NCBI RefSeq assembly: GCF_003024805.1
Contig: NZ_PUEC01000007.1
Span: 38,175 to 102,174, forward strand
DNA length: 64,000 nt
From: Duncaniella muris
GTDB lineage: Bacteria; Bacteroidota; Bacteroidia; Bacteroidales; Muribaculaceae
Reading direction: 5' to 3'
The notes beneath the pieces are model-generated. The model had not been told where the DNA came from. It ran no database searches and worked only from the letters and a program-made list of their open reading frames with translations. The position numbers and the translations under genes are program-made. This document shows positions 6,661 to 15,998 of the stretch, in pieces (the first letter of the stretch is position 1; every line of letters starts with the position of its first letter).

Positions 6661-8847
6661 TTATTTCGCCCCACGCTTGTTCAGTACATCCGCTATCATG
6701 TCTTTTACATCCTGTCCGACTTGTATGAAATTTTTATACAAGATGCGTTCCCGTTCCTCCCTCGACTTGAAAGTGTAGAACTTCGGTAGCGGTACATAGG
6801 CCGCTTCCTCCGCTTTTATCTCCCTCATATCGAAATCCGTCTTGCAGAAGAACTTTGTAGTCTTGAACTCTTCCGACTCCTGAATGTTCATCGAGCCTCC
6901 CGTACCGGTTTTCGTCTTCACGAAATCACGTGCCGTCTGTCCGCAAATCCATCCCGTCGCCATATCCGAAATTTTCGAGGCGGGTACAAGACTGTCCATG
7001 TTCTCATTGAGATTGATACTCGTTTTGTCCCGGTCGATCGTCACGCCCTTTTTGACCTGTACCACCTTGCCGAAAATGTCATTCGACAACCATTCCAGTG
7101 TCTCTTTTGCGCGAGCTGAACCGCTTACCACGTTGCCCACTGTCGTGATGATTTTTTGCATTCCCACTTTTCCGTAGTCAGCCTCCAACTGCGGCAACTC
7201 CTGAAAACCCAGCGTTACGCTTACCTTGTTGCTTCTCGCCGTACCTATCAGTCGGTCTATCTTGTGGAAATACAGTGTCGGTAGCTCATCCACGATGATG
7301 CTGACCGGAATATTTTTCCCCTGCCCGGTGTTCACACGGGTAACGAGACGGTTCAATATCAGAGCGTTCAACGCTCCGATGATACTTTCCATTTCCGGAT
7401 CGTTGGCTATCAGCAGATAACTGGGTGACTTGGGGTCACTAACTTTCAGGTCGAAATCGTCCCCATCCTTGTGGAATATCCAGTAAGATTCCTTTGTAGC
7501 CAAACGGCTGGTATAGACACGCAGCGTACCTATCATACCTTCCAACTGTTCCATCGCCTTGTTTTTGAAGGCCGTCTGGAACGGGCCGAGCAACGGCGCG
7601 ACCTCGTTGTCCGTCTCAAGTACCTCAAAAATAGTCTGGTAGCTCTCATTGAGAAATGAAAGGATATGCGGCATATCCGAGTATTTTCCAAGCCAATAGG
7701 CAGGTTCCACGATGCTGCCACCCTCACGGTCACGAACGACACCCGTCGGCTTCCAGAACTTCGTCTGCGGATCTTGCCGTTTCTCCGCATACAGTTTCTT
7801 TCCGTTTGCATCGTAGGGTTCCCGCTCGTAGTTCACGAAAAAGTAGATACAGGCGGCAAGAAAGTTCACGGCAGAAGTCTGAAAGAACTGGTCACTGCCT
7901 CCGCCTCCCTCTTTCTTGCCTTTCTGCAGGGATTCCAACAGGGTTTCCGCCGTTTCGCTCGCCGCCGCAAGATTATTGATGTACTTTGCCTGAATGGGGT
8001 TCACCCGTTTGCTGTACTCCACATCCACGAAGTTGATGATGTTGAACTTGCATCCTTTTGGCACTTTGCCGAGCTTCTGGTTTTTCTTGTAATGATAGTA
8101 AAGTTTAGTGGCAAGTGTCGGAAATTTGTAGTCATAGACCACCATCGCAAAGCCCTTGGCACTATGTTGGCGGATGAACGGTTCTATGATACTGAACGTC
8201 TTACCGCTACCTGGAGTTCCAACCACCCATGTTCCTCTGAAACAGTTGCTTATCGACACCCATCCCTTGCGAAATTTACCTTTGTAATAGTACCGCATCG
8301 GTATATTCACGCTATACTGGTTCTCAACCTTCTCTTCGCTCTGCTCGAAACTTTCATTCTCGAAGTTAAACCGGTCTTTACCCAGTCCCTCCTTGATGAA
8401 CTTCGAGATGTTATCCAATGCGATATGCACCAATATCACACCGACCAGCGTAGCCGCCATATAGAAGATGATGTTCAGCGGCAAGGTGTAGAGCCTCGTT
8501 TCCATCGTATGATGGTACAGCCACACGGAGAACACAATCAAGAACAATCCGCAGATAAGTGGATATAACACTTGCCTGCGTGCGTCAAACTCCAAGTGTT
8601 TTTTGTTGCGTGTGCCGATACAAGTGATGCAGATGAGTAGGAAGGTCGCTATCTTACTATACACGAGGTTGCCGTCGTTATAGATCATCCATCGCTTGAT
8701 GCGCCCGTGTATATCAATCAATATGCCGCCCCAGTGGTCGAGCATGGCAGGGTCTATGGCATACTCGAAGAACTCCATCAGCACGGAGATATAGATGACT
8801 GCACGGAATATCTTGTAAAATCCTTGTAGTTCCTTGCTTTCTTCCAT
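6661..8847 (-). CDS. VirD4/TraG-type conjugative coupling ATPase
   Basis: A 728-residue protein. Several hydrophobic helices occupy the first 170 residues, then the ATPase domain with Walker A GTPGSGKTFS at about 221-230 and Walker B VSIIVDELPTL at about 500-510. It couples the relaxase-DNA complex to the type IV secretion channel at the inner membrane (MobC/TraG role in Bacteroides elements). The C-terminal tail has no extra domain. It is the most distal gene of the leftward transfer operon, 28 bp after the lipoprotein gene. A relaxase would be expected nearby but is not present in the window. Confidence 0.9.
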   Translation of the reverse strand: MEESKELQGFYKIFRAVIYISVLMEFFEYAIDPAMLDHWGGILIDIHGRIKRWMIYNDGNLVYSKIATFLLICITCIGTRNKKHLEFDARRQVLYPLICGLFLIVFSVWLYHHTMETRLYTLPLNIIFYMAATLVGVILVHIALDNISKFIKEGLGKDRFNFENESFEQSEEKVENQYSVNIPMRYYYKGKFRKGWVSISNCFRGTWVVGTPGSGKTFSIIEPFIRQHSAKGFAMVVYDYKFPTLATKLYYHYKKNQKLGKVPKGCKFNIINFVDVEYSKRVNPIQAKYINNLAAASETAETLLESLQKGKKEGGGGSDQFFQTSAVNFLAACIYFFVNYEREPYDANGKKLYAEKRQDPQTKFWKPTGVVRDREGGSIVEPAYWLGKYSDMPHILSFLNESYQTIFEVLETDNEVAPLLGPFQTAFKNKAMEQLEGMIGTLRVYTSRLATKESYWIFHKDGDDFDLKVSDPKSPSYLLIANDPEMESIIGALNALILNRLVTRVNTGQGKNIPVSIIVDELPTLYFHKIDRLIGTARSNKVSVTLGFQELPQLEADYGKVGMQKIITTVGNVVSGSARAKETLEWLSNDIFGKVVQVKKGVTIDRDKTSINLNENMDSLVPASKISDMATGWICGQTARDFVKTKTGTGGSMNIQESEEFKTTKFFCKTDFDMREIKAEEAAYVPLPKFYTFKSREERERILYKNFIQVGQDVKDMIADVLNKRGAK

Positions 8848-8875
8848 TGTCTTTGTCCTTTCCCTCTTTTCGTTC

Positions 8876-9532
8876 CTACCTGTTCAGTGTGATAATCGGC
8901 CGCACCTTGTGCGCCTGTGTCTTCGGGGTCTCCTGCATCGCACCGCTTCCTGTCGAGTAAAGCCACGCTTTCGCCGTTTCCTGTCCGGTTACCTCCGTCG
9001 ATGTCCAGTACCAGCAGTCGTTTTCATCCAACGGCAGCGGATGGCCGCCACACCGTTCGATGACAGGATTGACGGTTTCCCGGACGGCATACAGCAGCCG
9101 CATCTGTGCCACCGACGGGATATAGGCACTCTGTCCGTACCGCCACAGGTCAAAGACCGCTTCCGCCATAGGCGAAGCCGTCTCCCGTGTGTCGTACAGT
9201 GCAAAGGTGTTCATGTTCCCGTCCAAAGCCTCGATGTCGGCCGACGTCCCTTGTGCGACACCGAGGCTGTCGGCAAAAGCTGCCGGAGCAATGTCCCACA
9301 GGTAAACCGCATAGCCGTTCCCTTCCGTACCTTCACGGTGTTCGGTATCGAAGACAACCGCTATTGCCCGTTTTCCCGACTGTTCATACTGTACGTAGGA
9401 TAAAGCCGTACCGTCCTCGCAGAGAATATGTCCCGGACGTACCGCCGTATCAGGTACGTCGATATGGGCGTCACAGGCAGCGCACAATACCGCCGTCACT
9501 GCCATTGCAAACCATTGAATCTTTCGTATCAT
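8876..9532 (-). CDS. Transfer-operon lipoprotein with Lcl/DUF1566-like C-terminus
   Basis: 218 residues. A signal peptide with lipobox LCAAC puts the lipidated Cys near residue 20, so it is predicted at the outer membrane. The C-terminal half (AYIPSVAQMRLLYAV..., CWYWTSTEVTG, KVRPIITL) resembles the Lcl_C/DUF1566 fold found in Bacteroidales surface and fimbrial tip proteins. It lies 25 bp after traO in the transfer operon. It could be a surface adhesin or pilus-tip component that stabilises mating pairs; that is inference from fold and context. Confidence 0.7.
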   Translation of the reverse strand: MIRKIQWFAMAVTAVLCAACDAHIDVPDTAVRPGHILCEDGTALSYVQYEQSGKRAIAVVFDTEHREGTEGNGYAVYLWDIAPAAFADSLGVAQGTSADIEALDGNMNTFALYDTRETASPMAEAVFDLWRYGQSAYIPSVAQMRLLYAVRETVNPVIERCGGHPLPLDENDCWYWTSTEVTGQETAKAWLYSTGSGAMQETPKTQAHKVRPIITLNR

Positions 9533-9557
9533 GTTATTTTCGTTTTTTGTTTTTCCT

Positions 9558-10064
9558 TTATTTTATCGGCAGTTTCACCCCCAGCACGATACCTGTCCGC
9601 AGCAAATCCGCCCCTTTTATCATCATGTCACTCTTTACCTGCCAGAACAGTGTGCATCCCGACCGCAGCACATAATTGTGTTCGTAACCCACATGGATTC
9701 CGGCAAGAAACTTGTTCGTGTCGCTTCCTGCCGAAGCTCCGATACGCAAGTTGCCGTAATGGTTGCGTCCACGCACCACACAAGGTTTGTACGCCACACC
9801 GAAACCGTAAGTGCGATAGTTGCGCCAGAAGGATTCCGGGCAGACATGGCCGCACGAGCCGCATTCCGCCCATTTCAGGTAGCCGTTGGCAAAGAACTCC
9901 CACGCATGGCGGTAGTTCATTTCATGCTCGTAAGCAAGCGTTACGTCCATGCCGTTCTCATACAGCAACCCCACGCCAAGCGAGAGGCGGCCGCTGTTGC
10001 GCTGCGCACTTGCATTCATGAAGACGCACATGCAGGCAAGCATCAGTATTATCGTCTTTTTCAT
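9558..10064 (-). CDS. traO: Conjugative transposon protein TraO
   Basis: 168 residues with a signal peptide ending at about ASAQ. The mature part alternates hydrophobic and polar residues as in a small outer-membrane beta barrel (GRLSLGVGLLYENGM, AGIHVGYEHNYVL) and contains a CGSCGHVC loop. It matches TraO of Bacteroides transfer regions, a likely outer-membrane component. I set the start at the second ATG (10064): a Shine-Dalgarno-like GGAGGAGGA lies about 8 nt upstream, too close to the ATG at 10070. It sits directly after traN. Confidence 0.8.
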   Translation of the reverse strand: MKKTIILMLACMCVFMNASAQRNSGRLSLGVGLLYENGMDVTLAYEHEMNYRHAWEFFANGYLKWAECGSCGHVCPESFWRNYRTYGFGVAYKPCVVRGRNHYGNLRIGASAGSDTNKFLAGIHVGYEHNYVLRSGCTLFWQVKSDMMIKGADLLRTGIVLGVKLPIK

Positions 10065-10066
10065 CG

Positions 10067-10918
10067 TCATTCCTCCTCCAATAAAGCGGTGTTAAATGAA
10101 TCGGCCGACAGCACATCCTCGTAGTCAATGTTCAGGCTGATATTGCGCCCGCTGATTTGTTGTTCCGTCATTTCGATGGTCAGCAGCTTGTCGTTCGGAA
10201 AGGTCATCTTTTTCACGACAATCACGTTCCGGTAGCCGTGCTTGAACGTCTTGCCGTGTTCCAATACCAGGGCAGGCGTCAGTTCGATGGTCTGCGCGTT
10301 GGTTGCCTTCGAAAGTTTCTTGTCCGACAGTTTCACCCGTATCTCGTCAATGTCGAAACGGATGTTCGTTTTGTTCTCGATGGAAAAGTCGATGAAGAAA
10401 TAGTCGCCCACCGAGTAAATATTGTTTAGGCGCATTTCCATTCGGTGCGCCTTGGTCGCCACGTTGCGGATTTTCGCGGGCGAGTTCCACACCCGTCTTG
10501 CAAAACGCACCATGTCGGCTGTGGACATCGAGACCGTAGGATTGTTGTAGGCATCCCGTTCCTGTAGCTGAATTTCCTTGTCTGCCACCGCCTCGCTTAT
10601 CCGCGTGGTGTAGATGAGTGCATACTGCGTGCGATAGCGTTCCGTTACGATGGTGACGATGGCCAGCACTTCACCGTCCTCGTGTCCCGTCTCTTTGGGC
10701 TTCAACCGGATGATGTTCTCAATGGGTTGGTCGCCCGCCACCTTGTCTGTGGAAATATCCACGAAGCGGACCGGTTCCGTGGCTGTGATGACGGTCGTTA
10801 CCTGTTCATTGACAGTCAGCCGTTCCATCTCTTCGTATGTACGCTGAGCCTGTGCGTTACGTGTGGCAAAAAGTCCTGCCGCCAGAAGAAATGCAGTTAC
10901 AATTATTTTCTTGTTCAT
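10067..10918 (-). CDS. traN: Conjugative transposon protein TraN (VirB9-like)
   Basis: 283 residues with a signal peptide (MNKKIIVTAFLLAAGLFATRNAQAQ). The mature protein is beta-rich (VTTVITATEPVRFVDIST, IRLKPKE) like TraN/VirB9, which forms the outer-membrane core ring of the secretion channel with TraM. It follows the DNA methyltransferase gene by 37 bp and directly precedes traO. Its length is normal for the family. Confidence 0.85.
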   Translation of the reverse strand: MNKKIIVTAFLLAAGLFATRNAQAQRTYEEMERLTVNEQVTTVITATEPVRFVDISTDKVAGDQPIENIIRLKPKETGHEDGEVLAIVTIVTERYRTQYALIYTTRISEAVADKEIQLQERDAYNNPTVSMSTADMVRFARRVWNSPAKIRNVATKAHRMEMRLNNIYSVGDYFFIDFSIENKTNIRFDIDEIRVKLSDKKLSKATNAQTIELTPALVLEHGKTFKHGYRNVIVVKKMTFPNDKLLTIEMTEQQISGRNISLNIDYEDVLSADSFNTALLEEE

Positions 10919-10955
10919 ATCGTTTCTGTTGATATTGTTTATTTCTTTATTTCCC

Positions 10956-11741
10956 TTATTTCGCTTTCTTTAATCCATGACCACGTTCCAGTTCCTCCCG
11001 AATCCGTCGTCCTGCAATTTCGCAATACGTCGGTTCAATCTCGAATCCGATGTAATGCCGCCCCGTACGGATGGCGGCAATGGCGGTCGTACCCGAACCG
11101 ATGCAGTTGTCCAGCACCACATTGCCCTCGTTGGTATAGGTACGTATCAGGTACTCTATCAAGGCTACCGGCTTCTGTGTCGGATGATAGAATGCTCCTG
11201 TCTTGTGTTCCTTGGGTATGGAAATGACAGAGGTCGGGTACTTGTCTTCGGCAACACGCACCGGAGCCAGTTTCATTTCACCGTAACAGCGGTTCGTGAA
11301 ACCGTCCGTCTTGCGGCGTCCATGATTCCTCCGTTCCAGTGGACACGGCGTCATTTGAGGATGATATACCGGCTGACGGTCGTAGAACACGATGATGTCC
11401 TCATGCTGGCGTAGCGGCATCCGGTTGGCATTCAGGTGACCCGTTACCCGGTCTTTCCGCCACACGAGGTTATACCGCCACATCCGGGGTTGCGAGAGCA
11501 TGAGTTGCGCCGAGAAAATGCCCTGCGCAAAGAGGATAACGGGGCTTCCCGGCTTGGTGATCCTGCGGTACTGTTTCCACAACGCTTCGAGCGGTATCTG
11601 CCTGTCCCAGTGTGCCGCCTTGTTGCTACGGTTCAACACGCCGTAAGGCAAATCCGCTATCACGGCATCGACACTGCCGTTCGCCATGAGCTTCATACCC
11701 TCGATACAGTCCATATTATATATGTTGTCAATCTCTATCAT
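10956..11741 (-). CDS. Site-specific DNA methyltransferase (N4/N6, beta-type)
   Basis: 261 residues. Catalytic motif IV DLPYG is at residues 31-35 and the AdoMet-binding motif DNCIGSGTTAIAA lies near the C-terminus, so the motif order is that of beta-class amino-methyltransferases. HPTQKPVALIEYLI before motif I is typical. It would methylate adenine (or N4 of cytosine) in DNA. No restriction partner is adjacent. It lies between traM and traN in the operon, so it is made with the transfer apparatus and may mark element DNA against restriction in host or recipient. Confidence 0.85.
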   Translation of the reverse strand: MIEIDNIYNMDCIEGMKLMANGSVDAVIADLPYGVLNRSNKAAHWDRQIPLEALWKQYRRITKPGSPVILFAQGIFSAQLMLSQPRMWRYNLVWRKDRVTGHLNANRMPLRQHEDIIVFYDRQPVYHPQMTPCPLERRNHGRRKTDGFTNRCYGEMKLAPVRVAEDKYPTSVISIPKEHKTGAFYHPTQKPVALIEYLIRTYTNEGNVVLDNCIGSGTTAIAAIRTGRHYIGFEIEPTYCEIAGRRIREELERGHGLKKAK

Positions 11742-11752
11742 GGCTTCCGTTT

Positions 11753-12904
11753 TTACTGTTTCTCACGTCCGTTCACCAGATAGACGAAAGTGCCGTATTT
11801 CAGCTTTACCTTATTTTTTTTGATAGCTTTGCCGATGGCATTGCTCGTTTTCTGATAGGCATTCGTAGCGGCTTGCATTCCCCATTGCGAGAGACTGTTG
11901 CCGTAACTGCCGGTATTCATGTTCAGATTCCCCGACACCGCACCGCTTGCCACATCCTTGCTCGTTTCCCGGAACTGGCTGTTCGGTACATAAAGTCCTT
12001 CCATGCCGTCCGTGTCGTAAAGGGACAGGCTGACCTTCACCAGTTCGTCCTCGATGAGAATGCTGGTGATGTTCCCCTTCACACGCCCCGACGAGAAGCC
12101 GCTCATGGTGGCATACAGATACGACCCTCGTTTGACCACGCACTCGTTGATCTCCACGTCGTCGAGCAGACGCAACCGCACACGCGAGCCGTCCACCGCC
12201 TTGATGTCCTCGTCGATAATGGCCTTTATCAGTTTCGGTTCACGGGCATTGACCGCAAGCGTATTGAAGTAATCCGAAGCCGTCTTTACCTTGCGTACCA
12301 CTTCGCTGGGCGGTTCGTTCTCTGACGGCGCTTTTACCGAACGGCTCTCTTCCTCTATTTTTCCCTTGACCTCTATGGTTGCCGTCGGGGGTTGCGCCGA
12401 TGCGGTACTGTCCGTATCGGTCGCTGGTAATACCTCATTGCGTCCTCTCAACCTTGCTTCGGCAAGGGCTTTCTCCAGTTCCGCGAGAGCTTCTTGCTCG
12501 CGTGTCTTGGCATCGGCAATTTGCGCTGCCGCAGCCTTTTCCTGCTGTTGCTCATCGAGCAAGGCGATGTCGTCCACCGTGTATTGCGATTCATATTCTT
12601 CCTTGTTGTCATCGGGTTCATCTCGTTCTATGTTATCCACTGCGGAGTAATCCTGTATCTTACCCCATGATTTGGCCATGTTCTCGTACTTGCTGCCTAT
12701 GCCGTCACCGCCTTTAAGCCGGGCATCCGGCAAATCGGGGTTCAAAAACTCCGTTGTCTGCAGCGTCTTGTCCGGAATCTCCGCCGTTTCGGTATGAAAC
12801 AGGTCGAAGATGAAGTACGATGCAACCAGAAGCGGGATATACAGGACAGCCGGAAGCATATACTTCGGCTCCCTGAAATTGATTTTATCAAATATCTTCA
12901 TCAT
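11753..12904 (-). CDS. traM: Conjugative transposon protein TraM (VirB10-like)
   Basis: About 383 residues. One transmembrane helix near the N-terminus (YMLPAVLYIPLLVASYFIF) is followed by a long charged, Ala/Glu-rich periplasmic segment with coiled-coil character (EKAAAAQIADAKTREQEALAEL). A conserved beta domain (residues 220-350) ends near GTFVYLVN. This is the architecture of VirB10-like TraM, which spans both membranes. The ATG pair at 12904/12901 follows the upstream methyltransferase stop by a few bases and is preferred to the ATG at 12940, which lies within that gene. Confidence 0.85.
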   Translation of the reverse strand: MMKIFDKINFREPKYMLPAVLYIPLLVASYFIFDLFHTETAEIPDKTLQTTEFLNPDLPDARLKGGDGIGSKYENMAKSWGKIQDYSAVDNIERDEPDDNKEEYESQYTVDDIALLDEQQQEKAAAAQIADAKTREQEALAELEKALAEARLRGRNEVLPATDTDSTASAQPPTATIEVKGKIEEESRSVKAPSENEPPSEVVRKVKTASDYFNTLAVNAREPKLIKAIIDEDIKAVDGSRVRLRLLDDVEINECVVKRGSYLYATMSGFSSGRVKGNITSILIEDELVKVSLSLYDTDGMEGLYVPNSQFRETSKDVASGAVSGNLNMNTGSYGNSLSQWGMQAATNAYQKTSNAIGKAIKKNKVKLKYGTFVYLVNGREKQ

Positions 12905-12911
12905 ACATCTT

Positions 12912-13394
12912 TTAATTGAGTTGTACATACTTGCCTTCAATGCTGCAGTTTTTCAGCACTTCTGCGTTTTCCACTCCGAATGCGATCAGGATGCTGCCGC
13001 AACCGGGAGAATCGCCGCGTGTTCCGTCCGGGCGGTAAAACCGGATGCGGTGGCGCAGGAATTTCATGCCCGTCGCTTTCTCGAAAATGACGTCCTGAAA
13101 CATTTTGGAATCGCAACGGTTGAACAACAGCGCGATGCCGTTGCCGTGTTCCGCCAGCTTTCGGACAAACTGTTCGATAAGGGGACGCGAGTACGGAGGA
13201 TTGAGCCATACACGCCCTTCCCATTTCAGGGACAATCCGTCCATGTTCCGGTCATACATGACTTCGGCGGTCGGCCACAACGGACGGACAGGGGCGCAAG
13301 GGTCAAGGTCGAACCTGCCTAACGCTTTCAACACCTCCTTCGGGGTGTACCATTCGTCCGACGAGCGGACTGATTTTTCAAATCGTGTATTCAT
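12912..13394 (-). CDS. Phage-type Dam-like N6-adenine methyltransferase
   Basis: 160 residues. SDEWYTPKEVLKAL then FDLDPCAP (AdoMet region) and the catalytic motif WLNPPYS mark the phage N6-adenine methyltransferase family (Dam, DUF-type). It is short and has no target-recognition insertion. I chose the ATG at 13394 because AGGAG lies 6 nt upstream, a strong site for this phylum; an ATG at 13418 would overlap traL. It is the second methyltransferase embedded in the transfer operon, between traL and traM. Confidence 0.85.
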   Translation of the reverse strand: MNTRFEKSVRSSDEWYTPKEVLKALGRFDLDPCAPVRPLWPTAEVMYDRNMDGLSLKWEGRVWLNPPYSRPLIEQFVRKLAEHGNGIALLFNRCDSKMFQDVIFEKATGMKFLRHRIRFYRPDGTRGDSPGCGSILIAFGVENAEVLKNCSIEGKYVQLN

Positions 13395-13404
13395 AAGCAC
13401 TCCT

Positions 13405-13794
13405 TTATTGCGGTTCATATTTCTTGTTCTCGTTCCGATTTTCCCTTATTTCACCCCCTTGCAGCCTCTTGTGTCTTTCCCGTAGCACCGAATCCTGCAT
13501 TTCCGTCGCCGTGCGTGTCGGCCGGCTGTTGCGGTATGCCATTGTAATGCGATAGATGTTCCAAGTGAACCCTCCGATAGCGAAACCAAAGACGATGACC
13601 AGAAAAAGTATCCGGTGTGCGTTGGCGAATCCCTGCACCTTGGCGGCAGCCTTGTCAATGCGTGTCGCTTGGGCGAACTTTCGTCCGGCGGACACCTCCC
13701 GCTCGTAACGGTCTTTGTATTTCGGATCGTTCTTGTCCGGCATCTTTTCACCGAAGAGCATCCGCCTGAATCCCTTGATATTCATAAACTCCAT
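13405..13794 (-). CDS. traL: TraL-like small membrane protein
   Basis: 129 residues: a basic N-terminus, one transmembrane helix at about 61-80 (RILFLVIVFGFAIGGFTWNIY) and a charged C-terminus. By size and position between TraK and TraM it corresponds to TraL (DUF3989-type) of Bacteroides elements, an inner-membrane part of the transfer channel of unknown detail. It starts 3 bp after the traK stop. Confidence 0.65.
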   Translation of the reverse strand: MEFMNIKGFRRMLFGEKMPDKNDPKYKDRYEREVSAGRKFAQATRIDKAAAKVQGFANAHRILFLVIVFGFAIGGFTWNIYRITMAYRNSRPTRTATEMQDSVLRERHKRLQGGEIRENRNENKKYEPQ

Positions 13795-13797
13795 TGT

Positions 13798-14412
13798 TTA
13801 GTAGTTGATCTTCGTTTTCTGTTCGATGTCCTTGTTCAGCAGGGTTCGCCAGTTCACGATAAGCAATCCGTGCGGGTTGTTTTCTGTTCGGGGCACACGC
13901 TTGAGTTGCCCCGCCGTGACCAGTTCCCGCATGAGGATGTTGCTCCGCCGCTCAATGCGTTGCCGTCCGTAGTAAGTGAACTCCATCTTCTCCTTGTTGA
14001 AAGCCACGCTGTCGCAATAGATGGAGAACACCGAACTCGTACCCAAAATGTTGGAGTAGAAACCCTTTTCCTTGAGCGTGTTGTATTGTGCCAACCCCGT
14101 CTCATCCACCAGATACATCGCTTTTTCCATCGTATAGCGGATGTATTTGTCATCCGGCGGTAACGTGAAAAAATAATGGTGGAACATTTCCACATGGCTT
14201 TTGGCTTCCACGTCAAGCGTTTCGTCTATTGTCGTGCGGTTCACGAGGATAGGCACGTTGCCGTCCAGCACATACACCTTCTTCTGCGCATCCGAGACCA
14301 TCGTCCGGGCTGTCCAGATACTTGACAAGCTGATGATGACACATCCCACGAGAAAAGCGGTACAGATGATGCCCACCAGTCTTATTTTGTTTTCCAAATT
14401 CTTGATGACCAT
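13798..14412 (-). CDS. traK: Conjugative transposon protein TraK (VirB8-like)
   Basis: 204 residues. An N-terminal transmembrane helix (VGIICTAFLVGCVIISLSSIW) is followed by a periplasmic domain with the family's VEMFHHYFFTLPPDDKYI segment. TraK is a bitopic inner-membrane protein of the mating apparatus, analogous to VirB8. It is 3 bp downstream of the next upstream gene, fitting tight operon packing. Confidence 0.88.
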   Translation of the reverse strand: MVIKNLENKIRLVGIICTAFLVGCVIISLSSIWTARTMVSDAQKKVYVLDGNVPILVNRTTIDETLDVEAKSHVEMFHHYFFTLPPDDKYIRYTMEKAMYLVDETGLAQYNTLKEKGFYSNILGTSSVFSIYCDSVAFNKEKMEFTYYGRQRIERRSNILMRELVTAGQLKRVPRTENNPHGLLIVNWRTLLNKDIEQKTKINY

Positions 14413-14415
14413 CGG

Positions 14416-14811
14416 TTATTCCCTTTTACCGTTCAACATCTGTACATATTCCGTGTGCAGCATGGGTATGACCGCATCCAGAAGTTCCGTCAAAAGATTC
14501 TCGAACTCCGCCGAGAATATCTCCACGTAATAGCCCTGCATCTCCACGTGGACAAGCACCCACCAGATTCCTCTTTTGCGCTTACCTGCGTTCCGCTGCA
14601 GCAGGGCAAGACGCAGCTTGTACGTCAGGTACGTCACCAAGGGGGCGATGTACCGGTCGTCGTACTCGAAGGCTTCGTCCAGTTCTTCATACTGCGGGTC
14701 GATGCGGTGGTTTTCCGCCACCTCGCAAACCTCTTTTCTCGCTCGTTCCTGCGCAAAGGACATGAATTTCTCATCCTTGCACCAACTTTTGATTTTCTCT
14801 TGCAATTTCAT
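14416..14811 (-). CDS. Unknown cytoplasmic protein in the transfer operon
   Basis: 131 residues, helical and charged, without signal peptide or membrane segment (MKLQEKIKSWCKDEKFMSFAQ...). A basic stretch NAGKRKRG lies mid-protein. I do not recognise it. It sits between traJ and traK, 3 bp before the latter, so it is co-transcribed with channel genes and may be an assembly factor, but nothing in the sequence shows this. Confidence 0.7.
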   Translation of the reverse strand: MKLQEKIKSWCKDEKFMSFAQERARKEVCEVAENHRIDPQYEELDEAFEYDDRYIAPLVTYLTYKLRLALLQRNAGKRKRGIWWVLVHVEMQGYYVEIFSAEFENLLTELLDAVIPMLHTEYVQMLNGKRE

Positions 14812-14852
14812 GTTATTATGATTTTTATTGGGTTTATATTATCTTTTGCGGA

Positions 14853-15986
14853 TTATCTCATGATGCCGCCCAACCCTCCGGTTGCCGTCATCTTCGCCTG
14901 CTGTGCCACGCCCTCGCCGAAGTTTCGGGTAGAGAATGCCGTGTCGCCCTCCGGTATCATCCATGCCGCCAAGTCCGGAACAAGGTTCAGGCACTTGAGG
15001 GCTACAATCGAAGCCGCCATCAGGTAGCCTGCCGAGAAGAACGAGTTTTGCAGGTAGGCAGCCATCGTCTGCTCGCTGGCGGTTATCGCCGTCAGGTTCT
15101 CGATTTGGATGCACAATACAATGTCAAAGAGCAGCAGCACATAGAAGCCCACGAAGTAGAGCATCGCCCCGTAGAAATGCACCGTCAGATAGCGTGTCAG
15201 CCACTTCGCCCAAGCACCTTCCCATTTCGGCAGGATGCTGAACGCCCACTGTATCGGTCCGAAAATCGTCAGCATTCCCAACAGGATTTGTTGGCAGTAA
15301 ATCGTTGCCCACCAACCGATTCGGAACACCACGAGGGCAATCAACATGATGATTTTGTCTATCCCCACGATGACTCCTGCCGTCAAAGACGTGAACCACA
15401 ACTTCGCCGCATCCTTTTCCATGCTCGTCACTTCGTCCACGCCGGTCTGCTCCATTGTCGCCTCTATCAGATTGGGATCGGATGTGCCCGTGTGGGCGAC
15501 ATCCGCCTGCGCCTGCAGGTTCGTGTACATCGTGTCACGCACATGGATGAGCTGTTGAACTTCCTCGAACCTGTCCGATATCTGTGAAGCTTCAGCTTCG
15601 TACAAGTCATGGGTGTACGACCCGATGCAATTCGGGATGTAGGACAGAAAGTCCAGAAAACACCAGTTGTTCCGGCTCCCCGCCATACCCGTGTCCGCAG
15701 GCGGATACCACCAGCAGATGATAATCGACACGGCAAGCGGCCTAAACAGCTTCATAACGTCCAACGGCTCGTGCTTTACCATCATCTTGTAGGCGATACC
15801 TGCCGCCATGACGATGGAGAACAGTGCCGCGAGTGCCATGCACATCTGCAATATCCACCAAAAAGGACCCTGCGCACCGGTAAAAGTCGCGTCCGTCAGA
15901 AACTCGTTGGTCTGAAAGATGACATCATCTATTTCCTCCTCCAACAGGTTGATGCCGAAATCCGAAAGTATATCTCCGTTTGCCAT
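14853..15986 (-). CDS. traJ: Conjugative transposon protein TraJ (VirB6-like)
   Basis: 377 residues with at least six hydrophobic helices (LQMCMALAALFSIVMAAG; IIMLIALVVFRIGWWATIY; LTVHFYGAMLYFVGFYVLLLF). This polytopic inner-membrane protein corresponds to TraJ/VirB6, thought to form part of the DNA path. The C-terminal tail (GEGVAQQAKMTATGGLGG) is family-like. It follows the 255-residue exported protein by 12 bp. Confidence 0.88.
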   Translation of the reverse strand: MANGDILSDFGINLLEEEIDDVIFQTNEFLTDATFTGAQGPFWWILQMCMALAALFSIVMAAGIAYKMMVKHEPLDVMKLFRPLAVSIIICWWYPPADTGMAGSRNNWCFLDFLSYIPNCIGSYTHDLYEAEASQISDRFEEVQQLIHVRDTMYTNLQAQADVAHTGTSDPNLIEATMEQTGVDEVTSMEKDAAKLWFTSLTAGVIVGIDKIIMLIALVVFRIGWWATIYCQQILLGMLTIFGPIQWAFSILPKWEGAWAKWLTRYLTVHFYGAMLYFVGFYVLLLFDIVLCIQIENLTAITASEQTMAAYLQNSFFSAGYLMAASIVALKCLNLVPDLAAWMIPEGDTAFSTRNFGEGVAQQAKMTATGGLGGIMR

Positions 15987-15998
15987 AGCCCTGTCTTT

